Shown: positions 43,614 to 52,596 of the stretch, piece after piece
How the letters are laid out: every line of letters starts with the position of its first letter
Position numbering within the stretch: position 1 is the first letter of the stretch
DNA from: Chryseobacterium sp. StRB126
GTDB taxonomy: Bacteria > Bacteroidota > Bacteroidia > Flavobacteriales > Weeksellaceae
Direction: 5' to 3'
Assembly: GCF_000829375.1 (NCBI RefSeq)
Contig: NZ_AP014624.1
Span: 2,604,001-2,668,000, forward strand
Length of the DNA stretch: 64,000 nt
Notes under the pieces: model-generated
What the model saw: only the letters and a program-made list of their open reading frames with translations
Told to the model about the DNA's origin: nothing
Database searches by the model: none
Program-made: the position numbers and the translations under genes

Positions 43614-44591
43614 ATGTATCAAAAGCTTGTTAGGAAAGAAGTAATGGGAATATTGGAAAAGGAAGTAGGTTCTTTTCTTGATAAATTTTTAACGCCAATT
43701 GAAAAAATTTGGCAGCCCTCAGATTACCTACCAGATCCTTCAAGCGAAGAATTTAAACATGATCTTGAAGAAATTCAGACTTTTGCCCGTGAAATGCCTT
43801 ATGATCTTTTCGTAACTCTGATCGGAGACTGTATCACAGAAGAAGCTCTTCCTTCCTATGAGTCTTGGTTAATGGGAGTTGATGGAATTAATCAGGAAGA
43901 AAAAGTAGGCTGGGCTAACTGGGTGAGATCCTGGACAGCAGAAGAAAACAGACACGGAGATTTATTAAACAAATACCTTTATCTGTGTGGTAGAGTAAAT
44001 ATGAGAGAAGTGGAAATCACTACTCAATATCTTATTAGTGATGGATTTGACTTGGGAACAAGTATGGATCCATACAGAAACTTTATTTACACAAGTTTCC
44101 AGGAAACGGCAACCAATATTTCCCACAGAAGAGTAGGAACATTGGCCAAACAATCCGGAAACGGAAAATTAGCTAAAATGTGTGGTGTAATTGCAGCTGA
44201 TGAAGCAAGACACGCAAAAGCATATAAACATTTCGTAGCTAAAATTCTTGAAATAGATCCATCAGAAATGATTCTTGCATTCGAAGATATGATGCGTAAG
44301 AAAATCGTAATGCCTGCTCACTTAATGAGACAGTCAGGACAGAAGGCAGGTGAACTTTGGGGGCATTTCTCAGATGCTGCACAAAGATGTATGGTGTATA
44401 CAGGTCAGGATTATATCAATATTATGAAAGACCTGTTGGATGAATGGAAGATTGAACACGTAAAAGGCCTTACAGAAAAAGCAGAAAAAGCTCAGGAATA
44501 TCTGATGAAGCTTCCTGCAAGACTACAGAAGATCACAGACAGAGTTTCTACTCCGGATCTTCAGTTCCAGTTTAGCTGGGTTAAGAGCTAA
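43614..44591 (+). CDS. Acyl-ACP desaturase (soluble diiron, stearoyl-ACP desaturase type)
   Basis: The 325-residue protein carries the two diiron motifs of the soluble desaturases, EENRHG (110-115) and DEARH (196-200), together with SFQETATNISHRR. It introduces a double bond into ACP-bound fatty acids. Plant-type acyl-ACP desaturases are common in Flavobacteriia and help keep membranes fluid. The N-terminus starts MYQKLVRKEVMGILEKEV. It is monocistronic with a strong terminator. Confidence 0.92.
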   Translation: MYQKLVRKEVMGILEKEVGSFLDKFLTPIEKIWQPSDYLPDPSSEEFKHDLEEIQTFAREMPYDLFVTLIGDCITEEALPSYESWLMGVDGINQEEKVGWANWVRSWTAEENRHGDLLNKYLYLCGRVNMREVEITTQYLISDGFDLGTSMDPYRNFIYTSFQETATNISHRRVGTLAKQSGNGKLAKMCGVIAADEARHAKAYKHFVAKILEIDPSEMILAFEDMMRKKIVMPAHLMRQSGQKAGELWGHFSDAAQRCMVYTGQDYINIMKDLLDEWKIEHVKGLTEKAEKAQEYLMKLPARLQKITDRVSTPDLQFQFSWVKS

Positions 44592-44626
44592 TAGCCTATA
44601 TTATTATTTTAAATTATAAAAGTATT

Positions 44627-44658
44627 GAGTGCCTTTCTTTTTGGCACTCTTTTTTATT
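44627..44658 (+). terminator. Terminator of the desaturase gene
   Basis: A 7-bp stem GAGTGCC/GGCACTC (44627-44633 with 44643-44649) is followed by TTTTTTATTTC. Confidence 0.85.
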
Positions 44659-44669
44659 TCTTATCTTTG
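44641..44669 (+). promoter_or_regulatory. Promoter of the HAD-protein gene
   Basis: A -33 TTG (44641-44643) and a -7 TATCTTTG (44662-44669) with 18 bases between. The -33 element lies inside the 3' half of the upstream terminator hairpin, so terminator and promoter overlap. Confidence 0.65.
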
Positions 44670-44690
44670 CAAAGCTAAAAAAAGAACAAA

Positions 44691-45122
44691 ATGTTAAATA
44701 ATAAAAAGATTGCTGTTGACTTTGACGGGACTATTGTTGATGATGCTTATCCGGGAATCGGGAAGGCAAAGATCTTTGCTTTCGAGACCCTGAAAAGACT
44801 TCAGGCAGAAGGATACAGGCTTATTCTTTGGACATATAGACACGGAAAAACGTTAGAGGAAGCAGTAGAATTCTGTAAAAAAAATGGAATTGAATTTTAT
44901 GCAGTGAACTCAAGTTTCGAAGGCGAAGTTTTTGATTCAGAAAATCAATCCAGAAAATTAGATGCAGACTGGTTCATTGATGACAGAAATATCGGTGGAT
45001 TCCCTGGATGGGGTGAAATCTACAATATTATTCAGGAAAGAATAGAATTCCGTGTAGAAGGAGGAGAAGTTTTGGCCTATTCAAAGCTTAAAAAAGAAAA
45101 GAAAAAAGGACTTTTCTGGTAA
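44691..45122 (+). CDS. HAD-superfamily small hydrolase
   Basis: The 143-residue protein begins LNNKKIAVDFDGTIVDD, the HAD motif I (DFDGT), with LILWTYRHGKTLEEAVEFC as motif II region and WFIDDRNIGG as motif IV. It resembles a group of short HAD hydrolases known from Bacteroides structures and is close to Mg-dependent phosphatases in form. The substrate is unknown. It lies upstream of map on the same strand with an 86-base gap and may be co-transcribed. Confidence 0.85.
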   Translation: MLNNKKIAVDFDGTIVDDAYPGIGKAKIFAFETLKRLQAEGYRLILWTYRHGKTLEEAVEFCKKNGIEFYAVNSSFEGEVFDSENQSRKLDADWFIDDRNIGGFPGWGEIYNIIQERIEFRVEGGEVLAYSKLKKEKKKGLFW

Positions 45123-45208
45123 AATAAAAATATAACAATTTAACAGTGTACTCATCTCTCAATTGATGGTATTACACTGATATATTAATACATTGGTAAA
45201 TTAATACA

Positions 45209-46018
45209 ATGATTCAATTAAAAACAATAGACGAACTGCGTCTGATGAAGGAGAGCGCCCGATTAGTTTCTAAAACATTGGGAATGTTGGCAAAAGAAAT
45301 TAAGCCGGGAATTACGACTTTATATTTAGATAAATTAGCACATGATTTTATTAAAGATCACGGTGCTGAACCTGCTTTTTTAGGATATGGAGGTTTCCCT
45401 AACTCTCTGTGTATTTCTCCAAATGAGCAGGTAGTTCATGGTTTCCCGAATAATGAAGTCGTAAAAGAAGGAGACGTTCTTTCTGTAGACTGTGGAGTTA
45501 TTTTGAACGGATTTGTAGGAGATCACGCTTATACCTTTGAAATTGGTGAAGTAAAACCGGAAGTTAAAAAGCTATTGAAAGTTGCTAAAGAATCCCTTTA
45601 TAAAGGAATTGAGCAATGTATCAGAGGAAAAAGAATTGGAGATATCTCTCATGCTATCCAGGCACATTGTGAAAAAGAAGGATATGGAGTGGTAAGAGAG
45701 CTTGTAGGACACGGTTTGGGAAGACAAATGCACGAAGATCCACAAGTTCCTAACTATGGAAAACAGGGAAGTGGTAAAGTAATCAAAGACGGTTTAGCAA
45801 TTGCTATTGAGCCAATGATTAACCTTGGAACTGAAAAAGTAAAATTCCATAATGATGGTTGGACGGTAACTACTTTAGATAACCTGCCATCTGCTCACTT
45901 TGAGCATGATGTAGCAGTAATCAATGGTAAGCCGGTATTGCTTTCTACATTCGATTATGTGTATGAAGCTTTAGGGATTGTAAGTGACGAAGAAAAGCCT
46001 TTCCAACTGGATTTTTAA
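45209..46018 (+). CDS. map: Methionine aminopeptidase, type I
   Basis: The enzyme removes the initiator methionine from nascent proteins. The 269-residue product has the metal ligands Asp94, Asp105, His168 in GHGLGRQMHEDP, Glu201 in IAIEPMINLG, and the last Glu in HFEHDVAV. AHDFIKDHGAEPAFLGYGGFPNSLCISPNE is the conserved substrate segment. The stop codon shares one base with the next gene's ATG (TAATG). Confidence 0.96.
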   Translation: MIQLKTIDELRLMKESARLVSKTLGMLAKEIKPGITTLYLDKLAHDFIKDHGAEPAFLGYGGFPNSLCISPNEQVVHGFPNNEVVKEGDVLSVDCGVILNGFVGDHAYTFEIGEVKPEVKKLLKVAKESLYKGIEQCIRGKRIGDISHAIQAHCEKEGYGVVRELVGHGLGRQMHEDPQVPNYGKQGSGKVIKDGLAIAIEPMINLGTEKVKFHNDGWTVTTLDNLPSAHFEHDVAVINGKPVLLSTFDYVYEALGIVSDEEKPFQLDF

Positions 46019-46785
46019 TGAAGAAGATAACTAAGCTTTTACTGAATAAAATTCCACGTCCAATGCTTATTAAGATGAGCATCTGGGCCAGACCGCTTAT
46101 TTATCAGTTTTTCAAAGGAGATCAGTTTTATGATCCTATTGATGGAAGATCCTACCGGAAGTTCCTGCCTTACGGCTATGGAAAACAAAGAGAAAATGCC
46201 CTTTCCCCAGGGACTTTAAGTCTGGAAAGACACCGTCAGATGTGGCTGTATCTTCAGAACGAAACCGATTTTTTCATTAAAAATTATAAAGTACTGCATA
46301 TTGCTCCTGAACAGGAATTTTTAAGAAAATTCAAAAGAATGAGCAATCTGAATTATATTTCTGCAGATCTCTATTCTCCCATTGTGGATGTGAAGGCTGA
46401 TATTCTTGATTTACCTTTCGAGAATGACAGCTTTGATATCGTTTTCTGTAACCACGTGCTGGAACATATTGAAGACGATGCAAAAGCAATGAGTGAACTG
46501 TACAGGGTGATGAAGCCTGGCGGATGGGGAATTCTTCAGGTTCCGATGAAAAATTCACTGGAAAAAACCTATGAAGATTTTACCATCAAAGATCCGAAAG
46601 AGCGCCAGAAACATTTTGGCCAGTACGATCATGTTCGCTGGTACGGAATGGATTATTTTGACCGTTTAAGAAAAGAAGGTTTTGAAGTAGAGCCTAATTT
46701 TTATTCGCAGAAATTTTCCGAAGAAGAAATCAAGAAATATGGGCTAAGAAGCAATGAAATCTTACCTGTAGTCTATAAAAAATAG
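46018..46785 (+). CDS. SAM-dependent class I methyltransferase
   Basis: The 255-residue protein has a methyltransferase domain (about 90-190) with VLHIAPEQEFLRKF as a motif I variant, ADILDLPFENDSFDIVFCNHVLEHI and ELYRVMKPGGWGILQVP. The N-terminal 85 residues are unusual: MKKITKLLLNKIPRPMLIKMSIWARP. It overlaps map by one base and is co-translated. The substrate is unknown. Confidence 0.88.
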   Translation: MKKITKLLLNKIPRPMLIKMSIWARPLIYQFFKGDQFYDPIDGRSYRKFLPYGYGKQRENALSPGTLSLERHRQMWLYLQNETDFFIKNYKVLHIAPEQEFLRKFKRMSNLNYISADLYSPIVDVKADILDLPFENDSFDIVFCNHVLEHIEDDAKAMSELYRVMKPGGWGILQVPMKNSLEKTYEDFTIKDPKERQKHFGQYDHVRWYGMDYFDRLRKEGFEVEPNFYSQKFSEEEIKKYGLRSNEILPVVYKK

Positions 46786-46786
46786 A

Positions 46787-46817
46787 AAAACCGTCTTCAA
46801 AATTTGAAGACGGTTTT
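46787..46817. terminator. Perfect bidirectional terminator
   Basis: AAAACCGTCTTC (46787-46798) and GAAGACGGTTTT (46806-46817) form a perfect stem with A on the 5' side and T on the 3' side, so both strands end in a T run. It lies between the convergent methyltransferase and SMR transporter genes. Confidence 0.85.
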
Positions 46818-46851
46818 CATTTTAAAGTATTGATAGATGTTTATGCAATGG

Positions 46852-47184
46852 TTAGTGTGATGAAGACACTGCTTTTAATCCTACAACAGAACCAATAAGA
46901 GTTACAATAAAGAAAACTCTCCAAAAGCTTACAGGATCTTTAAAGAAGATAATTCCCATTAAAGCTGTTCCTACAGCTCCAATTCCTGTCCATACCGCAT
47001 ATGCCGTTCCAATAGGCAACGTCTGAGTAGCTTTGATCAGAAGAAGCATACTGATCGTCATGGTTATCAGGAAACCTGTATACCACAAATACATCTCAGT
47101 TCCTGATGTTTCTTTTGCCTTTCCTAAACATGATGCGAAGGCAACCTCAAATAATCCAGCGATAACTAATATGATCCAATTCAT
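46852..47184 (-). CDS. gdx: Small multidrug-resistance-family transporter, Gdx/SugE guanidinium-exporter type
   Basis: The 110-residue protein has four membrane helices. It begins MNWIILVIAGLFEVAFA with the conserved Glu of the SMR family and has TLPIGTAYAVWTGIGAVGTALMGI, which is SugE/Gdx-type rather than EmrE-type. Gdx proteins export guanidinium in exchange for protons. No guanidine riboswitch is evident upstream and no partner SMR gene is adjacent. A few Gdx-like proteins export quaternary cations, so the substrate is inferred. Confidence 0.85.
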   Translation of the reverse strand: MNWIILVIAGLFEVAFASCLGKAKETSGTEMYLWYTGFLITMTISMLLLIKATQTLPIGTAYAVWTGIGAVGTALMGIIFFKDPVSFWRVFFIVTLIGSVVGLKAVSSSH

Positions 47185-47541
47185 TGTTAAATTTTTCTAC
47201 TGCAAATTTCAGCATTTGAAAGGAGAAAAAATTTTACAATTGTTAAAAAATGAGTTTTAGTAAGGAAGAGGGAAGTTGTGGCAGTCCGAACCGGATTTTC
47301 TGTTATTTTTATCAATGAATATAAAGCTGTCATCTATTTACTTTTCTTTCAATAAATAATCATCAATACTAATATGATATACCCTGTAGTATCAATAGGA
47401 GCGGACTTTAGTCCGCTTTCAAAATAAATGTTTATTCCATTGGCTTTAGCCAAAACTTAAAAATATTTTATAGATGCTGGAGTTTAGTCGTTAAGTAGAA
47501 TAGTACTTCCATCTTCCAGCTCCCATCCATAAAACACACTA
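47185..47541. other. Gene-free region with repeats
   Basis: The 357 bases contain REP-like copy B (47400-47458) and a GA-rich word TACTTCCATCTTCCAGC near 47504-47528 that is related to the long inverted repeat at 228-362. No gene is supported. Confidence 0.5.
47400..47458 (+). repeat. REP-like double hairpin, copy B
   Basis: AGCGGACTTTAGTCCGCT (47400-47417) and TTGGCTTTAGCCAA (47440-47453), followed by AACTTA. The second hairpin and its flanks (CCATTGGCTTTAGCCAAAAC) are identical to copy C. The first arm differs in sequence but keeps perfect pairing, so it is compensated at several positions. Confidence 0.75.
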
Positions 47542-48105
47542 TCATTTAATCTCCGCCCGTATCCTGCTCAAACTCACCTGGGTAATGCCAAGGTAGGAGG
47601 CAATATGACCAAGCTGAACTCTTTTAAGCAAATCAGGTTGATATTGAATAATATCCTTGTAGCGCTCCAGAGAAGTTTTGAATTGTCTTGAAATAATCAG
47701 TTCTTCAGATTTTATCATCTCTGCTTCCGCAAGCTTTCTTCCCCAATTGGCAATATGAATATCCTCATTAAAGAGTCTTCTTAAATTCTCAGTTTCCAGG
47801 ATGTACAGATCACAGTCTTCAAGCAGCTCTATACTTTCATAGCCGGGTTTGTTTTCCACGTAACTTTTCATAGAAAGTACACACTGCCCTTCACTTCCGA
47901 ACCAAAATGTAATATCATTATCCGAAGTAGACGAATAGGCACGGGCAATTCCTTTACGGATAAAATAAACAAAAGGAATAACCTTGTCTGCTTCCATCAG
48001 ACAATATCCCTTTGGATGTGAAACTTCTGTGATATATGTTTTTAAGCTATTTTTGGATGCTTCCGGAAGGATATAAATTTGGTCAAGAATCTGGTCTATA
48101 TTCAT
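47542..48105 (-). CDS. Crp/Fnr-family transcriptional regulator (1)
   Basis: The 187-residue protein has a cyclic-nucleotide-binding-like beta-roll (about 30-115, VIPFVYFIRKGIARAYSST) and a C-terminal helix-turn-helix (VQLGHIASYLGITQVSLSRIRAEI, about 163-186). It is short because the C-terminus ends at the recognition helix. The residues that contact cAMP in Crp are not conserved, so the ligand is unknown. It is monocistronic. Confidence 0.85.
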   Translation of the reverse strand: MNIDQILDQIYILPEASKNSLKTYITEVSHPKGYCLMEADKVIPFVYFIRKGIARAYSSTSDNDITFWFGSEGQCVLSMKSYVENKPGYESIELLEDCDLYILETENLRRLFNEDIHIANWGRKLAEAEMIKSEELIISRQFKTSLERYKDIIQYQPDLLKRVQLGHIASYLGITQVSLSRIRAEIK

Positions 48106-48527
48106 AAAAGATGAATTCTAATATTCAAAAATATCAGTTTTAGGCAATGCAATACAAAATTATTTTATGGTTTTTTGTGATAAAGGAATATAAAGAGCTG
48201 CTTATCCATGTGTAACTCCATTAAAGGAGGATCATATTAAATTTTGATATTTTCTTGCAAACCCATGAAAATCTATGATTTTCAAAACTTAAGTGTTTTT
48301 TCTTGCAGTGTCATTTTAAATTTTTAAAAGTGAACTTAGGGGGTAAAAGCTTTTGTGACTTTGTGGTTAAAATAGATAAGTTTAAAAGACGAGTGCTAGA
48401 ATCTCTTCAAAAATCTTTTGAAATGTACTCCAAAGACAAATAACTCGCTTTTTTTCTTTTAAATATTGAGATTAACCGTAAAGACCAATTTTGTTTTACT
48501 AACTTTGCAGTTCGTAATATTATTTTT
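48106..48527. other. Intergenic region upstream of era
   Basis: The 420 bases hold no supportable gene. They include an imperfect inverted pair CATGAAAATC/GATTTTCAAAA near 48265-48286, the widespread CTTTTGTGACTTTGTGGTTAAAA word (48351-48372), and a -7-like TAACTTTG (48500-48507) 20 bases before the era start codon. Confidence 0.5.
48500..48507 (+). promoter_or_regulatory. -7 element of the era promoter
   Basis: TAACTTTG followed by CA fits the Bacteroidota -7 consensus (TAnnTTTG). It lies 20 bases before the ATG at 48528. Confidence 0.5.
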
Positions 48528-49403
48528 ATGCACAAAGCTGGATTTGTAAACATAGTTGGAAAGCCCAATGCCGGAAAATCAACACTTCTTAACCAATTAA
48601 TGGGTGAGAAGCTGGCGATTGTAACGCAGAAAGCCCAGACAACCCGTCACAGAATTTTTGGTATTTATAATGAAGAAGACCTTCAGATCGTATTTTCTGA
48701 TACTCCGGGAGTATTGGATCCTAAGTACGGATTGCAGGAAAAGATGATGGATTTTGTAAAGGATTCTCTTCAGGATGCCGATGTATTTCTGTTTATTGTT
48801 GATGTAACGGACAAAGCTGAGCCTTCAGAGTTCTTAATTGATAAATTAAATAAAATCCCTGTTCCTGTACTTTTATTATTAAACAAAGTAGATCAGACTG
48901 ATCAGGCAGGTCTTGAAACATTGGTAGAAACTTGGCATAATAGGATTCCAAAAGCGGAAATCCTTCCAATTTCTGCCTTGAACGCCTTCAATACGGAAGT
49001 TATTTTACCTAAATTAAAATCTTTATTGCCTGAAAGCCCACCTTATTACGATAAGGATCAGTATACAGATAAACCTGAAAGATTTTTCGTGAATGAGGCT
49101 ATTCGTGAAAAAATCCTTTTGAACTATGATAAAGAAATTCCATATTCTGTAGAGGTTGTGACTGAGCAGTTCAAAGAAAAAGAAGGAATTATTTTCATTG
49201 ATTCTATTATTTATGTAGAAAGAGATACCCAAAAAGGAATTATTATCGGACACAAAGGAGAAGCAATCAAAAAGGTAGGTACAGAAGCAAGATTAGACCT
49301 TGAGAAGTTCTTTTCCAAGAAAATTCACTTAAATTTATTTGTGAAAGTGAAAAAAGACTGGAGAAAGAATGACAGAGACCTTAAAAATTTCGGTTACAGA
49401 TAG
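48528..49403 (+). CDS. era: GTPase Era, 16S rRNA-binding ribosome assembly factor
   Basis: The 291-residue GTPase has G1 GKPNAGKST (11-19), G3 DTPGVLD, G4 NKVDQTD and a C-terminal KH domain (GIIIGHKGEAIKKVGTEARLDLEKFF), the defining Era architecture. It helps mature the 30S subunit and binds the 3' end of 16S rRNA. Length is as in the family. It is followed by a DoxX gene after 67 bases. Confidence 0.97.
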   Translation: MHKAGFVNIVGKPNAGKSTLLNQLMGEKLAIVTQKAQTTRHRIFGIYNEEDLQIVFSDTPGVLDPKYGLQEKMMDFVKDSLQDADVFLFIVDVTDKAEPSEFLIDKLNKIPVPVLLLLNKVDQTDQAGLETLVETWHNRIPKAEILPISALNAFNTEVILPKLKSLLPESPPYYDKDQYTDKPERFFVNEAIREKILLNYDKEIPYSVEVVTEQFKEKEGIIFIDSIIYVERDTQKGIIIGHKGEAIKKVGTEARLDLEKFFSKKIHLNLFVKVKKDWRKNDRDLKNFGYR

Positions 49404-49470
49404 ACTAAAAATGCTGTAAAGTCCGTTGTATTAAAAGATTTTTATTACCTTAGTCTAAATTTTTTAGTAA

Positions 49471-49899
49471 ATGAACTATAATAATTCAAATTCGAGCTCT
49501 ATACCAAAAGATATTATTTTATTAGCAGTGAGAGTATTTGTTGGCTTTGCAATGCTTTCTCATGGATACCCAAAACTCCAAATGTTATTGGCAGGCGGTA
49601 AAATTGAATTTTTTGATTTTTTGGGAATGGGGCCACAAATTACCCTAGTTCTTACGGTACTTGCTGAATTTGTTTGTTCAATTCTACTCATATTAGGACT
49701 TTTTACAAGGGTTTCCTTAGGCTTTCTGATCTTTACAATGGTTATTGCAGGATTTGTAGTTCATGGGTCTGATCCTTTTGAAAAAAGAGAAATGAGCCTT
49801 ATTTATCTTTCCGTATATCTTCTTCTGATGATTATCGGGGCCGGAAAGGTTTCCGTAGATCATTTGATTGAAAGGAGAAAACGAACATCAGACTGGTAA
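49471..49899 (+). CDS. DoxX-family membrane protein
   Basis: The 142-residue protein has four membrane helices and the DoxX features: ILLAVRVFVGFAMLSHGYPKLQMLLAGG near the start and GMGPQITLVLTVLAEFVCSILLILGLFTRVSLGFLIFTMVIAGFVVHGSDPF in the middle. The family is found in many bacteria with a loose link to thiol and redox balance; a precise role is unknown. It may share a transcript with era. Confidence 0.85.
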   Translation: MNYNNSNSSSIPKDIILLAVRVFVGFAMLSHGYPKLQMLLAGGKIEFFDFLGMGPQITLVLTVLAEFVCSILLILGLFTRVSLGFLIFTMVIAGFVVHGSDPFEKREMSLIYLSVYLLLMIIGAGKVSVDHLIERRKRTSDW

Positions 49900-49920
49900 A
49901 AACGTATACAACATATAATA

Positions 49921-49948
49921 AAAAGAGCATCAATTGATGCTCTTTTTT
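49921..49948. terminator. Terminator after the DoxX gene
   Basis: AAAAGAGCATCAATTGATGCTCTTTT is a perfect 26-base palindrome followed by more T. It works on both strands and lies just after the DoxX stop codon. Confidence 0.85.
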
Positions 49949-50050
49949 GTTGGAGTTATTTTTAATAATGTCTTTGTTATTGGGGATTTTAGATGAAATT
50001 TTGCACTTATTTCTCTCAAAAATCACTACATTCGTAGAAAATGAATCTAT

Positions 50051-52453
50051 ATGAAGATAAAACTGACAATCTGCCTTCTGGCGTTTCTCAATTTTTATGA
50101 TGCACAGGAGAATATTACTTATCAAAAACCTTCTGCCGAAATCCTGAAACTGGCAGATTATGAAAGACCACCGGCTGTTTTAATGAACAACAAAAAAGAT
50201 TGGGTGGTTTTTACTTACCGTTCAACCTATAAAACACTGGATGATCTTAACCAGCAGGAAATGAAACTGGGTGGTTTAAGAATCAATCCGGTTACGAATA
50301 TTGCAAGTACTACCACGTATTTCAACAACCTTAAAATAAGAAAGTTCAGCGATAAAAACGAGGTTCAGGTGAAAAATCTGCCTGTGGGTGCTAAAATTGC
50401 TTACGTTCAGTTTTCACCGGACGAAAAGAAACTAACTTTTACCAATACAACCAATAAAGGAGTAGAGTTGTGGATTGTAGATATGGAAACGGCTACAGCT
50501 AAAAAAATTACACAAGACATCCTGAATGCCAATTTAGGAACGCCATATCTTTGGTATAATGATTCCCAAAGCTTATTAATCCGAACGCTGCCTCAAAACA
50601 GACCTGCTTTAATTGATTCAGGAAAGGATCTTCCTACAGGGCCAATTGTTTCCACAGCAGATGGAAAAGTTTCCCAGAACAGAACCTATCAGGATCTTTT
50701 GAAGAACCCACAGGATGAGAAGAACTTTGAAACATTGGTAACTTCAGAGGTATTTAATGTAGATCTGAACGGAAATCTTAAAAAGGTAATGAACCAGGAT
50801 ATGTATACAGGATTAAGTTTTTCTCCTGATGGAAATTACCTGTTATCTTCAGTCATTAAAAAACCATTCTCTTATATTGTTCCTTTGAGTAGATTCCCTA
50901 TGGCTACAACCGTATATGATATGAAAGGAAATACGGTAAAAGTGGTGAATGAAATTCCTCTTAATGAAATTATGCCTAAAGGTTTTTCATCGGTAAGAAC
51001 AGGAAAGAGAGAGATGTCATGGAGAAGCGATGTTCCCGCAACATTAGTCTTTACAGAAGCTCTTGACGGAGGAGACCAATACAAAACGGCAGAATACAGA
51101 GATGAAATCTTCACATGGGAAGCTCCGTTTACTGCAGCTCCTAAATCATTTTTTAAAATCAAACAGAGATTCGAGGATGTAGACTGGACGAATGATCATT
51201 ATGCATTAGTTTCTGAAGAATGGTATGATACAAGAAATACCAAAACATTCCTGGTTGATCTTAACAATGGTAACTCAAAAGTTATTGATGATAGAAACTC
51301 TCAGGATGTTTACAGTGATCCGGGGGAATTTAATACAGTAAAAAACCAATATGGCAGATCTGTTGTTGATTTAAAAGGGGGTAAAGCTTATCTGATAGGA
51401 GATGGGTTTACAAAAGATGGACAGCATCCGTTTATTGATGAGATGGATGTTCAGTCTTTAAAGAAGAAAAGAATATATACATCTAATCTTAAAGGAGCGA
51501 AAGAAAGCATTGTAGATATTATAAATCCTTCAAAAGGAGAGATTTTAACAACGCAGGAATCTTCAAGCCAATATCCCAACTTCTACAAAAAGAATATTAA
51601 ATCCAATAAGGCCGAAGCAGTAACTCATTTTGCAAATCCATTTGAAAGCATCAAAGATGTTTATAAAGAAGTCATTACCTACAAAAGAAATGATGGCGTT
51701 ACATTGACGGGAACTCTTTACTTACCAGCAAATTACGATAGAAAGGCTAAGAAAGAAAAATTACCTTTATTGATTTGGGCTTATCCAAGAGAATATAAAG
51801 ATAAGAATACAGCAGGGCAGAGTACGCAAAACGATAATGACTTTACTTTTCCTTATTACGGATCTTTCGTATACTGGGTAACTAAAGGATACGCTGTTTT
51901 AGATAATGCAGCATTCCCAATTATCGGAGAAGGAAAAACAGAGCCAAATGATACTTTTATTACTCAATTGGTAGCTGATGCGGATGCAGCTATCAATGCG
52001 GTAGACCAATTAGGATATATCGATAAAAAGAAAGTAGCTGTAGGTGGTCACTCCTATGGAGCATTTATGACGGCTAATTTATTGACACATTCCAAGCTTT
52101 TTGCTTGTGGTATTGCAAGAAGTGGTGCTTATAACAGAACGTTGACACCATTTGGATTCCAGAGTGAGCAAAGAAACTATTGGGATGTTCCGGAGATCTA
52201 TAACACCATGTCTCCGTTTATGAATGCAGACAAAATGAAAACACCATTGCTTCTGATCCACGGTGATGCAGATAATAACCCGGGAACTTTCACTTTGCAG
52301 ACAGAAAGATATTTCCAGGCATTGAAAAACCTTGGGGCACCGGTAAGAATGGTTCTTCTTCCAAAAGAATCCCACGGATACCAGGCGAAAGAGAATATAT
52401 TCCACGTTTTATGGGAACAGGATCAGTTCCTTGAAAAATGTCTGAAAAAATAA
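50051..52453 (+). CDS. Exported S9-family (prolyl-oligopeptidase-type) serine peptidase
   Basis: The 800-residue protein has a short signal peptide (1-18, FYDAQ). The N-terminal 560 residues form a beta-propeller of WD40-like/TolB-type repeats (KIAYVQFSPDEKKLTFTN, GLSFSPDGNYLLSSV). The C-terminal alpha/beta-hydrolase carries GGHSYGAF with Ser668, HGDADNNPGT (Asp741) and ESHGY (His775), the catalytic triad of the S9C group. It resembles glutamyl endopeptidases of the CGEP kind and Bacteroidota exported S9 peptidases. It probably works in the periplasm or on the surface. No T9SS tail is present. Confidence 0.92.
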   Translation: MKIKLTICLLAFLNFYDAQENITYQKPSAEILKLADYERPPAVLMNNKKDWVVFTYRSTYKTLDDLNQQEMKLGGLRINPVTNIASTTTYFNNLKIRKFSDKNEVQVKNLPVGAKIAYVQFSPDEKKLTFTNTTNKGVELWIVDMETATAKKITQDILNANLGTPYLWYNDSQSLLIRTLPQNRPALIDSGKDLPTGPIVSTADGKVSQNRTYQDLLKNPQDEKNFETLVTSEVFNVDLNGNLKKVMNQDMYTGLSFSPDGNYLLSSVIKKPFSYIVPLSRFPMATTVYDMKGNTVKVVNEIPLNEIMPKGFSSVRTGKREMSWRSDVPATLVFTEALDGGDQYKTAEYRDEIFTWEAPFTAAPKSFFKIKQRFEDVDWTNDHYALVSEEWYDTRNTKTFLVDLNNGNSKVIDDRNSQDVYSDPGEFNTVKNQYGRSVVDLKGGKAYLIGDGFTKDGQHPFIDEMDVQSLKKKRIYTSNLKGAKESIVDIINPSKGEILTTQESSSQYPNFYKKNIKSNKAEAVTHFANPFESIKDVYKEVITYKRNDGVTLTGTLYLPANYDRKAKKEKLPLLIWAYPREYKDKNTAGQSTQNDNDFTFPYYGSFVYWVTKGYAVLDNAAFPIIGEGKTEPNDTFITQLVADADAAINAVDQLGYIDKKKVAVGGHSYGAFMTANLLTHSKLFACGIARSGAYNRTLTPFGFQSEQRNYWDVPEIYNTMSPFMNADKMKTPLLLIHGDADNNPGTFTLQTERYFQALKNLGAPVRMVLLPKESHGYQAKENIFHVLWEQDQFLEKCLKK

Positions 52454-52456
52454 TAG

Positions 52457-52488
52457 AAAAGGCTGTCTCAGAAATGGGACAGCCTTTT
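52457..52488 (+). terminator. Terminator after the S9 peptidase gene
   Basis: A 14-bp stem with one G-U pair (52457-52470 with 52475-52488, GAAA loop) ends in TTTTTATTTTT. Confidence 0.85.
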
Positions 52489-52596
52489 TATTTTTATGGA
52501 ATGATAAGCAAAGCTAAGTTATTGTACAAGAATAAGAAAATCTAACTTTAGGCGAAGTTTCACTTACTATTTTAAAGAGCTTAATAATCTTAATGG

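Noticed and set aside
47185..47300. Guanidine riboswitch in front of the gdx-like gene
   Set aside because: No conserved riboswitch core is visible in the leader, which is short and A/T-rich.
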